Source of the DNA: Algoriphagus antarcticus
GTDB taxonomy: Bacteria; Bacteroidota; Bacteroidia; Cytophagales; Cyclobacteriaceae
NCBI RefSeq assembly: GCF_002150685.1
Contig: NZ_MSSW01000001.1
Coordinates: forward strand, 62,001-126,000
Direction of reading: 5' to 3'
DNA: 64,000 nucleotides
The position numbers and the translations under genes are program-made. Below the pieces are notes generated by a model, which was not told the origin of the DNA, made no database searches, and saw nothing but the letters and a program-made list of their open reading frames with translations. Shown here in pieces: positions 9,124-17,876 of this stretch (position 1 is its first letter; every line of letters begins with the position of its first letter).

Positions 9124-11230
9124 TTCCCAATCTTTCCATGAAAATACTGTTTCTGAGTTTTGCTCTTTGTAATAATGTTGAATACTTAATGACCTCCGTA
9201 TAAATTGATCCATTTTCTTTAGAATCAAATCCAGTGACTTTTTGCGATGGACTGTAGAGGTAATCAAAATTATATGAATGTTCAAAAGTAGTAACGCCTG
9301 CTTGAACATCTCTAGGCTCAATCCCTTCTCCAATTAGATACCCAAAAAATGTTTTAATCTCAAAATTATCATTAGTATAATTTCTTATTAAAGATGCATA
9401 TGTGTTAATTTGAGTTAGATGGGAGGAAACATTAACATAAGGAGATTTAAACTCGATAATTATACATTTACTTTCTTCAGGAAACAACAGAACATCTGGT
9501 CTTTTAATTAATCTATTTTCACCAAGAGACTTTAGATATCGTGTTTCCTCCTCATCAAAACTATTTTTGAAAACTTTTTCTCCTCGAATTTCTAAATCTT
9601 TCAACTTGAATTCGGAATTACCTCTAAAATAAATAAAATCCTCGTTAATTATCCACAAGTCACTATCATATGAATTAGTGGACTTTTGATGAAATAGTAA
9701 ATTATGAATTAGAGATTCATCCTTATTCCTGCTATCATCACCCTGAATCTTTAATTTCTTATCAAGTATTTTTTGAAAAAGCTCTAGCACCAATTTGCGC
9801 CGTGCTACATAATGACTTAGTGTCCTTTTATTTTGTTCAGGAATTACTTTAACTAATTTATTGATCTCAATTTCTAATTCCTCTTCATAATTAGGTGCAG
9901 AAGTATCTAAATCATCTAATCTATCAATTGATTTTTTAATATTAGCATCAATTTTAGCTTCCTTTTTGGCTTGAGCTTCATAATACTTTTCAAGAATACG
10001 TTTATCATCATCATTAAAGGAAATCTCTACTTCATTATCATCATCAATAAAAAACATCTCTTTCAACTCTTTCAAATCATTTTCATGTTTTTTCTTTATT
10101 ACTTCAATTTCCGGATAAAGCTTCAATAATCCATCATTAACACTTTTTTCAATATCTTCAATAAAAATGGTTTCAGAATGGAAGGCATCAAAAGAATTGC
10201 TTCCTTGTTTTCTAGGTATATCCAATTCACCTCGAAGATTTGTATCCCTTTCATCTATGAAATTCCCAGAAACTAAAATTAAATACTTATTCCCATTTAT
10301 GTTATCTGCCTTTGAAATTCCAGATAAATTAATTTTTGTACCCTCTACTACTTCTCCTTTTGAAATCAGTTTAAGATCATTGTTATCCAATAAATTTTTT
10401 GACACTTTAAATGAAGTGACCTCAAGCTCCTCCTTTTTTTCAAGGATTTCAATTTTAGAAGCATCATAACTGAGTTTACTATAGAAAACGTTTACTATTT
10501 CTTTTTTATCAAATTTAGGAATATCAGTTTCTGAAATTTCCTGAGAATCCTTTAAAATATTCCCTACATAAAATTTCAATTCTATTTTTGGTAGAAGCTT
10601 AGAGTTGAAACAAAAAAAATGTAAATATCTTTTAATTAGCTCATCTTTTAAGATGACGGCATTCAGGTTGTTATACACATTACTTTTCTCTAACAAATTA
10701 GAAAATGTTACTTTTGTGTATGGATGTTCTTCTGTTGAAATCTTATAGTGTTTAAGATTTACAATAGCGTTTTTATTTAAAAAATATTTATTTTTGGACA
10801 GAACAAACTCTCGTTCATAATAATTCTCGTCTTGACAAAAGACGCTTGTAATCGTTGTAGTATCAAAAAAATGAACATATTGGACTCTACCTGAACCAAG
10901 GTTTTTAAACCCTTTTGAACTATCTTTAAAAGTATTGAATCGAGAGAATTCAGCATCATTAAACCCAACCCCATTATCTCTTATCGTTAACGATTTGAAT
11001 TCAAAAGATTGATCAGTTTTCTCTTCAGAAAAGATTGAGATAATGATTTTTCCCTTATCTCTCCCACCTTCATTAACTCCAATTTTTATAGCTTCTATCG
11101 AATTCGTAAAAGCTTCAAATATAGGCTGCAAACTGGTTCCTGATTTCTTTACGTCGTGTAGAATTCCTGCAAAAGACAAATCTCTAGCGGTAATAAATCC
11201 TGGTTCCTTCTGTACTAATGAATCTCGCAT
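9116..11230 (-). CDS. GHKL ATPase fused to PD-(D/E)XK nuclease, candidate defence protein
   Basis: The 704-residue protein starts with a GHKL (Hsp90/MutL/MORC-like) ATPase: EAFTNSIEA with N43, DNGVGF at 85-90, and a glycine-rich lid KNLGSGRVQYVHFF at about 109-122. A mixed transducer-like region runs to ~350, then a Lys/Glu-rich, probably coiled-coil stretch (~370-470). The C-terminus has a nuclease core: RPDVLLF with D579, then IIIEFKSP with E593 and K595, and QINTY with Q607/Y611, the RecB-type QxxxY motif. GHKL-nuclease pairings are known from MORC-like prokaryotic ATPases linked to restriction systems. The gene is clearly more AT-rich than neighbours, suggesting transfer. No methylase or partner gene adjoins it. 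Confidence 0.75.
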   Translation of the reverse strand: MRDSLVQKEPGFITARDLSFAGILHDVKKSGTSLQPIFEAFTNSIEAIKIGVNEGGRDKGKIIISIFSEEKTDQSFEFKSLTIRDNGVGFNDAEFSRFNTFKDSSKGFKNLGSGRVQYVHFFDTTTITSVFCQDENYYEREFVLSKNKYFLNKNAIVNLKHYKISTEEHPYTKVTFSNLLEKSNVYNNLNAVILKDELIKRYLHFFCFNSKLLPKIELKFYVGNILKDSQEISETDIPKFDKKEIVNVFYSKLSYDASKIEILEKKEELEVTSFKVSKNLLDNNDLKLISKGEVVEGTKINLSGISKADNINGNKYLILVSGNFIDERDTNLRGELDIPRKQGSNSFDAFHSETIFIEDIEKSVNDGLLKLYPEIEVIKKKHENDLKELKEMFFIDDDNEVEISFNDDDKRILEKYYEAQAKKEAKIDANIKKSIDRLDDLDTSAPNYEEELEIEINKLVKVIPEQNKRTLSHYVARRKLVLELFQKILDKKLKIQGDDSRNKDESLIHNLLFHQKSTNSYDSDLWIINEDFIYFRGNSEFKLKDLEIRGEKVFKNSFDEEETRYLKSLGENRLIKRPDVLLFPEESKCIIIEFKSPYVNVSSHLTQINTYASLIRNYTNDNFEIKTFFGYLIGEGIEPRDVQAGVTTFEHSYNFDYLYSPSQKVTGFDSKENGSIYTEVIKYSTLLQRAKLRNSIFMERLGIK

Positions 11231-11429
11231 TGTTTATATCTTATAAAAAAGAACTTCACTAATATCTCAAATATCCTCAAATTTTTAATTTCAGCAATTG
11301 TCGAATATAGCTTAATGAATAAAATTCAGCCATTTTATGTCACGTTTTGTAGTTCAGGATCTCTATAATAGTTTGTTTTGACTTTTACACTTTTGGCAAA
11401 ACTGAGTTACTCATCAATTATCACTAGAA

Positions 11430-12830
11430 TCACTTCACCCTCTCCTTAATCCACTCCAACACCACCTCCATCGCTTTCGGTGAGAATGTCTGCTCAATCT
11501 CGGAATATTCGCTTGGGGCACCAGTTTTAGCTTCCTGAAATAAGTGATTCAGTCCAGGCAATTCCATCGTGGTCACATTTGTATTTCCGCCTTTTGCTAG
11601 GGCTGCTTTGATAGCTTCCAAGTTCTCTTTCGGTGGTACTTGCAGATCTTTTTCTCCATTGATCGCTAATACAGGGCAACTTACTTTTTCCAAGGCAGGT
11701 GCAGGGTCATATTTGACGAAATATTGCATCCAAGGGCTGGTCATTTGTCCCACTTGAGCGGTAACAAACTCTTCCTCACTCATACCTCCAGGAATATTTC
11801 CCGCAGGGATATTCCGGAATACCTGAGTCATGTAATTCCTGATTTCTCCCTTCATCTCTTCCTCTCCCTGCTCTTTTAGGATAATTTCAAATGCCTTTTT
11901 GCTGATCAACTCATTTTCTGCCAATTGATTGGGGCTCATGCCAGCTGCCTCTCCGATAAGTGCCTGCTGCGCTAGAAGTAGCTTGTCTCCTCGGATTCCT
12001 GTACCCGCGAGCAATACGATAAAGTCAATATCATCGGAATTCCCAGCTACCATTGGCGCGATAAGACCACCTTCGCTATGTCCGATAAGGCCGATTTTGC
12101 TTTTGTCTATCTCTGGTCTTGATTGCAAATACTGCACTGCCGAAGCTACATCCGTAGCAAAATCCACGGAGGTGGCTGCGCCGAAATCCCCTGTGGAAGC
12201 CGCGGTACCGCGATCATCAAAGCGCAATACTGCAATGCCATTTTTGGTCAGGTAATCCGACAAGACCAGAAAGGGTTTATGTCCCATCAATTCCTCGTCG
12301 CGATTCTGTGGCCCGCTTCCTGAAATCAGCACTACAGCTGGAAACACCCCTGTTTGCTCAGGTAAAGTCAGCGTACCGGCAAGCAGTATTTCCGCTTGTT
12401 TATTTTCAAAAATCACATCTTCCGAACGATACGGAAAAGGTTTTGTAGGTTCCTGAGGTCTTTTGGAGACAGCTTTTTCAATTTCCTCTCTCGACAGATT
12501 CATCGGGAAAGATTGGCCAGCTTGATTGAAAACCCCGATGATTATATTGTCATCGCCCAAAGTTCCTTCGTATTTAATATTCGCATTGGTGATCGCGATT
12601 TTCAACGTGCCATTTTCGAAGCTTGTTGAAGTCGCAGGAATCCCAAATGCACCCTGATCCGGACTGTCCATTGTAGCACTAAAGCCACTTTCAGTTTGCT
12701 TCACATTAAATACCAATCGAAGTTCAATACCCTGAACTTTCAGGGCACCGTTCCATTTGCCAGTAACATCTTGAGCAAAGCTGAAAATTGAGAGTAGAAA
12801 ACTGAGAAATACTAAAGAAATGGTCTTCAT
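11430..12830 (-). CDS. Secreted alpha/beta hydrolase with GHSEGG nucleophile motif
   Basis: A signal peptide (MKTISLVFLSFLLSIFSFAQ) sends this 466-residue protein across the inner membrane. Residues ~21-115 form a small beta domain (DVTGKWNGALKV start) common before Bacteroidota alpha/beta hydrolases. The hydrolase domain follows with the oxyanion region LISGSGPQNRDEE, the nucleophile Ser in GLIGHSEGGLIAP, an Asp in NGEKDLQVP and a His in GLNHLFQ near the C-terminus, so the triad is complete. Substrate is unknown; esterase or peptidase-like activity is plausible. It is transcribed divergently from the inositol-type symporter across 192 bp. Confidence 0.8.
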   Translation of the reverse strand: MKTISLVFLSFLLSIFSFAQDVTGKWNGALKVQGIELRLVFNVKQTESGFSATMDSPDQGAFGIPATSTSFENGTLKIAITNANIKYEGTLGDDNIIIGVFNQAGQSFPMNLSREEIEKAVSKRPQEPTKPFPYRSEDVIFENKQAEILLAGTLTLPEQTGVFPAVVLISGSGPQNRDEELMGHKPFLVLSDYLTKNGIAVLRFDDRGTAASTGDFGAATSVDFATDVASAVQYLQSRPEIDKSKIGLIGHSEGGLIAPMVAGNSDDIDFIVLLAGTGIRGDKLLLAQQALIGEAAGMSPNQLAENELISKKAFEIILKEQGEEEMKGEIRNYMTQVFRNIPAGNIPGGMSEEEFVTAQVGQMTSPWMQYFVKYDPAPALEKVSCPVLAINGEKDLQVPPKENLEAIKAALAKGGNTNVTTMELPGLNHLFQEAKTGAPSEYSEIEQTFSPKAMEVVLEWIKERVK

Positions 12831-13022
12831 AACAAGAATTAGTTTGCTGGTAGCTATTGGAATTCAAAGTGAAAAATAAGAAAATTTTAGGAGTCTTTGT
12901 TCCCCTCGTCTTCATCTCTCAAAGAAGAATACTGCTGGGAGGAGAATCTTTTGTTGCCGCAGAAATTCTAATTTCCTATTTTCCCGAATACAATTTTGAC
13001 AAACCCATTCAACTCAAAATAA

Positions 13023-14627
13023 TTGCTTACACTTTTCAGTTTCTTAGCCTTCACAGGCTTTGTAGCAATCTACTCTACGTGGATGCTGCGCAAACAAAAC
13101 CTTCAAACCCAAGACGGTTATTTCTTAGGCGGTAGAAGTCTGACCGGCGTAGTCATCGCTGGATCGATGCTGCTCACCAATATTTCTACCGAGCATCTCG
13201 TAGGAATGAATGGCTCAGCCTATAAAAATGGAGCGATCATCATTGCTTGGGAAGTCACTTCGGCCATCGCGCTGGTGATCGGTGCATTGTATTTTATTCC
13301 AAAATACCTGCGAATGGGGCTTACTACCATCCCTGAGTTCTTAGAAAAGAGGTTTGATAAAATGACCCAGGCGCTTATTTCCATGCTGCTGATCATCTCT
13401 TTTGTAGTGACGCTTTTGCCAATTGTGCTATACACCGGGGCAATCAATATTGAGTCAATTTTTGGGATTTCTGAGACGCTCGGAATTTCTCAATCAGAAG
13501 GAATTTGGCTTACCGTAGTGGTAGTTGGCGTGATCGGAGCAGTGTATGCTATTTTTGGAGGGCTGAAAATGGTCGTTTACACAGATACGATCAATGGTTT
13601 TGGACTGCTTATCGCAGGACTACTCGTTCCTATTTTTGCACTTTGGGATATCGGAGATGGAAATATCATCACAGGCCTCACGAAAGTATTTAATAACGCT
13701 CCCGAAAAATTCAACGTAATCAGTAAAGAGCCATCCATCGGGCCAGGATCAAGAGATTCCATTTTACCTTTCGAGGTGCTTTTCACCGGCTTGATCATCA
13801 ATCAACTTTATTTCTGGACCATGCACCAATCCATCGTGCAGCGAGCCTTGGGAGCAGTGAGCTTGAAGGAAGCACAAAAGGGTTTGTTGTTTACAGGGAT
13901 TTTGAAAATATTAATCCCGCTGGTGATCGTGCTTCCGGGGATTATTGGTTTCTATTATTTCGGCGATACGCTGTTCGATTCGCAAGACAGCGTCTATCCA
14001 GAGCTGGTCAAGCGTGTGCTTCCAACTTGGATGACAGGATTTTTTGTAGCCGTGATTATGGGAGCGATTTTGAGCACATTCAATAGTGCACTAAACAGCG
14101 CTGCTACTATTTTCAGCTTGGATATTTTCAAAGTCTATTTCAACAAAACTGCTAAAGAAGGTCAGCTGGTAAAGGTGGGGAAATGGACGTCTGCGATTCT
14201 AGCTTTGGCAGCAATTCTAGTGGCTCCATTTGTGGCCAATGCTCCAGCCGGTCTTTATCAACTTCTGCAGCAGCTGAACGGGATCTTCTTTATTCCGATG
14301 GCAACAGTGATTATTGCCGGATTCTTTTTCCCAAAAGTATCTGCAGCAGGAGCCAAAGCCGGATTGGTCTTCGGTCTTGGATTCTACATTTTAATGGATT
14401 TGATCATCCAAGTCAACATCCATTTTGTCCACATCTGGGGAATAGAATTTATCCTCAATCTGATCGTGATGCATCTGGTGTCAGCTCAATACCCAGTTAA
14501 AACTCCTTTTGTGATGGTTGACTCCGGTAAGCTGAATATTATCCCCTGGAAATATGCCACTACACTTGGATGGATTTTGATTGCAATCACAGTAATTATT
14601 TATGTAATTTTAGGCTCAATCGCTTAA
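13023..14627 (+). CDS. Sodium:solute symporter (SSS family), probable myo-inositol uptake
   Basis: The 534-residue protein has about 13-14 transmembrane segments and SSS-family landmarks: QTQDGYFLGGRSLTG after helix 1, LLTNISTEHLVGMNG, and AIFGGLKMVVYTDTINGFGL. The only start that keeps helix 1 is the TTG at 13023, since an in-frame TAA ends directly before it (13020-13022). The inositol oxygenase gene follows after 4 bp, so the pair probably imports and oxidises myo-inositol with sodium coupling; the substrate is inferred from that neighbour alone. Confidence 0.85.
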   Translation: MLTLFSFLAFTGFVAIYSTWMLRKQNLQTQDGYFLGGRSLTGVVIAGSMLLTNISTEHLVGMNGSAYKNGAIIIAWEVTSAIALVIGALYFIPKYLRMGLTTIPEFLEKRFDKMTQALISMLLIISFVVTLLPIVLYTGAINIESIFGISETLGISQSEGIWLTVVVVGVIGAVYAIFGGLKMVVYTDTINGFGLLIAGLLVPIFALWDIGDGNIITGLTKVFNNAPEKFNVISKEPSIGPGSRDSILPFEVLFTGLIINQLYFWTMHQSIVQRALGAVSLKEAQKGLLFTGILKILIPLVIVLPGIIGFYYFGDTLFDSQDSVYPELVKRVLPTWMTGFFVAVIMGAILSTFNSALNSAATIFSLDIFKVYFNKTAKEGQLVKVGKWTSAILALAAILVAPFVANAPAGLYQLLQQLNGIFFIPMATVIIAGFFFPKVSAAGAKAGLVFGLGFYILMDLIIQVNIHFVHIWGIEFILNLIVMHLVSAQYPVKTPFVMVDSGKLNIIPWKYATTLGWILIAITVIIYVILGSIA

Positions 14628-14631
14628 TACT

Positions 14632-15450
14632 ATGGAGACTACAGAAAAGGAATTCAGAAACTACAATCACGTCGATATAAAGGCTGCTGTGCGTGAGCAT
14701 TACAAGAAAATGCGCATGTATCAGACTTATGACTATGTCCAACAGATGAAGTCTAAGTACCTTAAGTTTGACAAGCCTATGAACCTTTGGGATGCGATGG
14801 AAAAGCTCAATGCACTGATTGATGTGAGTGATCCCGATCTTGATTTGCCAAATGTGCAGCATTTGATTCAGTCTGCGGAGGCTTTGCGACATGATAATCG
14901 TCCTGACTGGATGCAGTTGGTAGGTTTGATTCACGATCTGGGAAAAGTGATGTATTTATTTGGAAGCGATGAAGACGGTACGAGTCAAGCGGAGCAATGG
15001 GGATTAGTCGGTGATGTTTTTGTGGTTGGTTCAAAATTGCCTGACACCTGCGTCTATCCTGAGTTTAATGAGTTGAACCCAGACATGAAAGACCCGCGCT
15101 ACAATACAGAAATGGGGATTTATGAAAGCGGCTGCGGTTTGGACAACTTGCAGCTAGCCTGGGGACACGATGAGTATTTTTATCAGGTATTGAAAAACCA
15201 TCCAACAAACACCATCCCTGAAGCTGGAATGGTGATGGTGCGCTATCATTCTTTTTATCCTTGGCACAATGGCGGAAGTTATTCACAGTTTGAAGGCCCA
15301 GTAGATGCACAATACAAGGAATGGATTCTAGATTTCAACCAGTATGACTTATACACCAAGTCTCCGAAAATCTATGATTTGGATGATATGAAAGCATATT
15401 ATCTGCCGATTGCCGAAAAGTATCTGGGTAAAGAACCAATTAATTGGTAA
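14632..15450 (+). CDS. Inositol oxygenase (MIOX)
   Basis: This 272-residue enzyme should cleave myo-inositol with O2 to D-glucuronate at a di-iron centre. All six iron ligands known from animal MIOX have counterparts: His in EALRHDN, His-Asp in GLIHDLGK, His in WGHDEY, His in RYHSFYPWH and Asp in FNQYDLYTK. The stretch DPRYNTEMGIYESGCGLDN is also highly conserved in the family. MIOX is mainly eukaryotic, with bacterial homologues reported in Bacteroidota such as Flavobacterium. It is coupled to the symporter upstream. The glucuronate product would need uronate isomerase and later enzymes, which are not adjacent here. Confidence 0.92.
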   Translation: METTEKEFRNYNHVDIKAAVREHYKKMRMYQTYDYVQQMKSKYLKFDKPMNLWDAMEKLNALIDVSDPDLDLPNVQHLIQSAEALRHDNRPDWMQLVGLIHDLGKVMYLFGSDEDGTSQAEQWGLVGDVFVVGSKLPDTCVYPEFNELNPDMKDPRYNTEMGIYESGCGLDNLQLAWGHDEYFYQVLKNHPTNTIPEAGMVMVRYHSFYPWHNGGSYSQFEGPVDAQYKEWILDFNQYDLYTKSPKIYDLDDMKAYYLPIAEKYLGKEPINW

Positions 15451-15953
15451 CGTTCATTCTTCAGACTTCTTCTTCATAGCTTCCACCAGCAGCTTGATCA
15501 GGTCAAGCTGTTCTTGCGTTTTTTCCTTGATTTGGCAGAACCTTCCTACTTGATTGCTTAGCCCTTCATGTACCCTTATGATTTCTGTTTGAACCAAAAC
15601 TTCTGTTTGTTTAGGCACACTTTTAATTATCACACTATTTTCTTTGAAATAAATATGTGGCTGAAATGCTTTTACCCCTTTTTACATTGAACCTATAAAT
15701 TTCCTACAATTTCTTCTGCACGCTTACTCTTAGAGCCTAAACAATTGATTTGGCTGGAAATAAATCAAAAATCTTTCTCTCGAAAAATGTAATTAAAAGT
15801 GGGCAGAGATTATAAAGGAAGCTAGAATACTAAAATCATACACCAGAATACTTCTTTATTTGATCGAGAAAGAACTAAAATAAAAATATACTATGGATTT
15901 CTACGATTTGTTGAATCCAAACTATTTCTGAATCTTAGGGCTTATATAGAGGA
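15451..15953. other. Intergenic region with one possible small gene
   Basis: Apart from the 59-codon frame on the minus strand (15454-15633) the region is AT-rich and carries no recognisable gene. It separates the inositol oxygenase gene from the acyl-CoA dehydrogenase gene and probably contains the promoter of the latter in its last 100 bp. Confidence 0.5.
15454..15633 (-). CDS. Possible small helical protein or gene remnant (59 aa)
   Basis: On the minus strand a GTG at 15633 opens a 59-codon frame ending in TGA at 15456-15454. The product is strongly amphipathic and charged, with a C-terminal helix rich in Lys, Glu and Leu (EKTQEQLDLIKLLVEAMKKK), and its codon choice looks coding rather than random. 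The frame stays open for about 17 more codons upstream without an ATG, until a TAA, so it may be the 3' end of a damaged longer gene. No family recognised. Confidence 0.35.
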   Translation of the reverse strand: MIIKSVPKQTEVLVQTEIIRVHEGLSNQVGRFCQIKEKTQEQLDLIKLLVEAMKKKSEE

Positions 15954-17114
15954 ATGAACCCAAATATCCATATGTTAAACTTTACACAAAATGAAAATCA
16001 ACGAATGATCGCGCAGATGATTCGTGATTTTGGAGCCAAAGAAATTACACCCTTCCGCAAGGACTGGGATGATAGATCCCACTTCCCACTAGAACTTTTC
16101 AAAAAACTCGGCGAACTCGGTCTGATGGGAGTTTTGATCCCTACCGAATTCGGAGGATCAGGATTCGGTTATATGGAATACGTGACGGCGATTGTGGAGC
16201 TTTCTAAGCTTGATCCCTCTGTTGGACTTTCTATGGCGGCTCACAACTCCCTTTGTTCTGGCCACATTATGGCTTTTGGCTCTGAGGAGCAAAAGAAAAA
16301 ATACCTACCCAAACTTGCTACCTGCGAATGGCTTGGCGCTTGGGGATTAACAGAGCCAAATACAGGTTCGGATGCTGGAAATATGCGAACTGTAGCCAAG
16401 AAAGAAGGAGATAGCTGGATCATCAACGGAGCAAAAAATTTCATCACGCATGGCGTATCTGGCGATGTTGCAGTAGTAATTGCAAGAACTGGTGAAATCG
16501 GTGATTCGCATGGAATGACCGCTTTTATTGTAGAGCGCGGCACTCCAGGTTTTAAAGGAGGAAGAAAAGAAGACAAGCTGGGCATGCGTGCTTCGGAAAC
16601 TGCCGAGATGCTTTTCGACGATTGCATTATTCCAGATAGTCAAGTGCTGGGAAAAGTCGGTGATGGCTTTATCCAATCCATGAAAATCCTGGATGGCGGC
16701 AGAATTTCTATCGCTGCATTGGGACAAGGCATAGCAGAAGGAGCTTTGGAAGCATCTATTCAATACTCCAAGGAGCGACATCAATTCAATAAGCCGATCA
16801 GCTCATTCCAGGGTATTTCTTTCAAACTGGCTGATATGGCTACTCAGGTGGAGGCTTCGAGTTTGTTGATTTTTAAAGCTGCGGATTTGAAAAACCGTGG
16901 GGAAAAAGTGACTTTGGCTGGAGCTCAAGCAAAATATTTTTCTTCTGAAGTAGCTGTTTCCGTGTCCAATGAAGCGGTGCAGATTTTCGGAGGGTATGGG
17001 TTTACAAAAGACTATCCAGTGGAAAAATTCTACCGTGATTCTAAGTTGTGCACTATTGGAGAAGGCACTTCAGAAATCCAGAAAATGGTGATTGCCAGAG
17101 AGATTTTAAAGTAG
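15954..17114 (+). CDS. Acyl-CoA dehydrogenase
   Basis: The 386-residue flavoenzyme oxidises an acyl-CoA at the alpha-beta bond and passes electrons to ETF. Landmarks are the FAD/substrate motif GAWGLTEPNTGSDAGNM, KNFITHG, GFKGGRKEDKLGMRASET, DGGRISIAALGQGIA, and the C-terminal IFGGYGFTKDYPVEKFYRDSK followed by TIGEGTSEIQ, where the Glu is the catalytic base of the short/medium-chain branch. Length is typical. Two ATGs are possible (15954 and 15972); the first is taken. It stands alone between two gaps and is followed by a clear terminator. Confidence 0.92.
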   Translation: MNPNIHMLNFTQNENQRMIAQMIRDFGAKEITPFRKDWDDRSHFPLELFKKLGELGLMGVLIPTEFGGSGFGYMEYVTAIVELSKLDPSVGLSMAAHNSLCSGHIMAFGSEEQKKKYLPKLATCEWLGAWGLTEPNTGSDAGNMRTVAKKEGDSWIINGAKNFITHGVSGDVAVVIARTGEIGDSHGMTAFIVERGTPGFKGGRKEDKLGMRASETAEMLFDDCIIPDSQVLGKVGDGFIQSMKILDGGRISIAALGQGIAEGALEASIQYSKERHQFNKPISSFQGISFKLADMATQVEASSLLIFKAADLKNRGEKVTLAGAQAKYFSSEVAVSVSNEAVQIFGGYGFTKDYPVEKFYRDSKLCTIGEGTSEIQKMVIAREILK

Positions 17115-17142
17115 AATTCTGCCCGTTGAACATCTAAAAATT

Positions 17143-17177
17143 AAAGCCTGAGATCTGTAAAGATTTCAGGCTTTTTT
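17143..17177 (+). terminator. Rho-independent terminator after acyl-CoA dehydrogenase
   Basis: Inverted arms AAAGCCTGA and TCAGGCTTT, extended by an inner ATCT/AGAT pairing, followed by a run of six T. It lies 28 bp past the stop codon. Confidence 0.85.
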
Positions 17178-17190
17178 GTACTCAACATAA

Positions 17191-17242
17191 CGTTTGGTGA
17201 TCGTAATCACCAAAAGACGTATTTTTAGTGATTCCGATCACC
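17191..17242. promoter_or_regulatory. Tandem CRP/FNR-like palindromes, 31 bp apart
   Basis: Two sites match GTGA-N6-TCAC exactly: 17197-17210 (within GGTGATCGTAATCACC) and 17228-17241 (within AGTGATTCCGATCACC). Their 31-bp offset is close to three helical turns, so two dimers would bind the same face. They lie between the dehydrogenase terminator and the 3' end of the broken toxin gene, with no gene start nearby, so the target promoter is unclear. The first palindrome could also form a hairpin in RNA. Confidence 0.5.
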
Positions 17243-17246
17243 AAAC

Positions 17247-17594
17247 TTACCAGAATAGAATTTTATATAAGGGTTTCGATTTTGAACTTGAAGCAAGCTT
17301 TTGATAGAGATTTTCTGGGTTTTGACTATTGTCCCAAAGCAAAAGAATTCTTATTCCTTGATCGTTCTCTTTGTAATAAATTGATACAGTTTTGTGAACA
17401 AATGCTTTCCTGAATTCTGTGTGAAATACTTTTTCTCCTGGTCTTGGATTTAAACTGATCAGACTAACTTTTTCATCCAATAAATTAAGAAAATCATTAA
17501 TGATCGTTTCATTCCAAGCTTTTCCCAAAAATTCTACGCAATCATTCAACGATTGAATAGCTTCATCCGACTATATAACTGGAGCGGGGCTCAT
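17247..17594 (-). pseudogene. ParE/RelE-family toxin gene with in-frame amber stop
   Basis: From the ATG at 17594 the frame reads seven codons (ending PVI), then TAG at 17573-17571, then SDEAIQSLNDCVEFLGKAW and on to the stop at 17247, 115 codons in all. The pattern VIW-SDEA, NDFLNLLDEKVSLISLNPRPG, RKAFVHKTVSIYY and LLLWDNSQNPE is that of ParE-type toxins, where the residue at the TAG is normally Trp. So a single TGG to TAG change seems to have killed the gene. A downstream TTG at 17549 could give a shortened product. The ATG overlaps the antitoxin stop in an ATGA, confirming the start. Confidence 0.8.
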
Positions 17595-17794
17595 TTTCGA
17601 TTTAGCAATTCTCTTACTGAAGTGTGAGGAGTCAAAGCTGTTGATTCACTGGATAACTTAAGAATCTTCAACAAGCCCTGATCCTCTTTCGAAAGCGTCT
17701 TTGATTTCAATTCATTAATGCTCTGCAGTAGCTCTTCATCCTCCAACTCCGTGATTCATTGAATCAATTCAATTTTCTTCTGCTCGATATTCAT
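17591..17794 (-). pseudogene. Antitoxin gene of the ParE pair, with in-frame opal stop
   Basis: The ATG at 17794 reads MNIEQKKIELIQ, then TGA at 17758-17756, then ITELEDEELLQSINELKSKT and on to a TGA at 17593-17591, 67 codons in all. The pattern fits small Bacteroidota antitoxins that begin with a helical KIELIxW(I/L) motif, where the stop position would be Trp (TGG to TGA). The C-terminal part is polar and would wrap the toxin. The last codons overlap the toxin ATG. It is downstream of glpF on the same strand. Confidence 0.65.
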
Positions 17795-17876
17795 GTCGAT
17801 AATTCTTAAAATGCCCTTTCTAATTTACTGATTTTCCAGTCAAACGTAAAACTCCAATTCCACGACTCAAAGTTCC

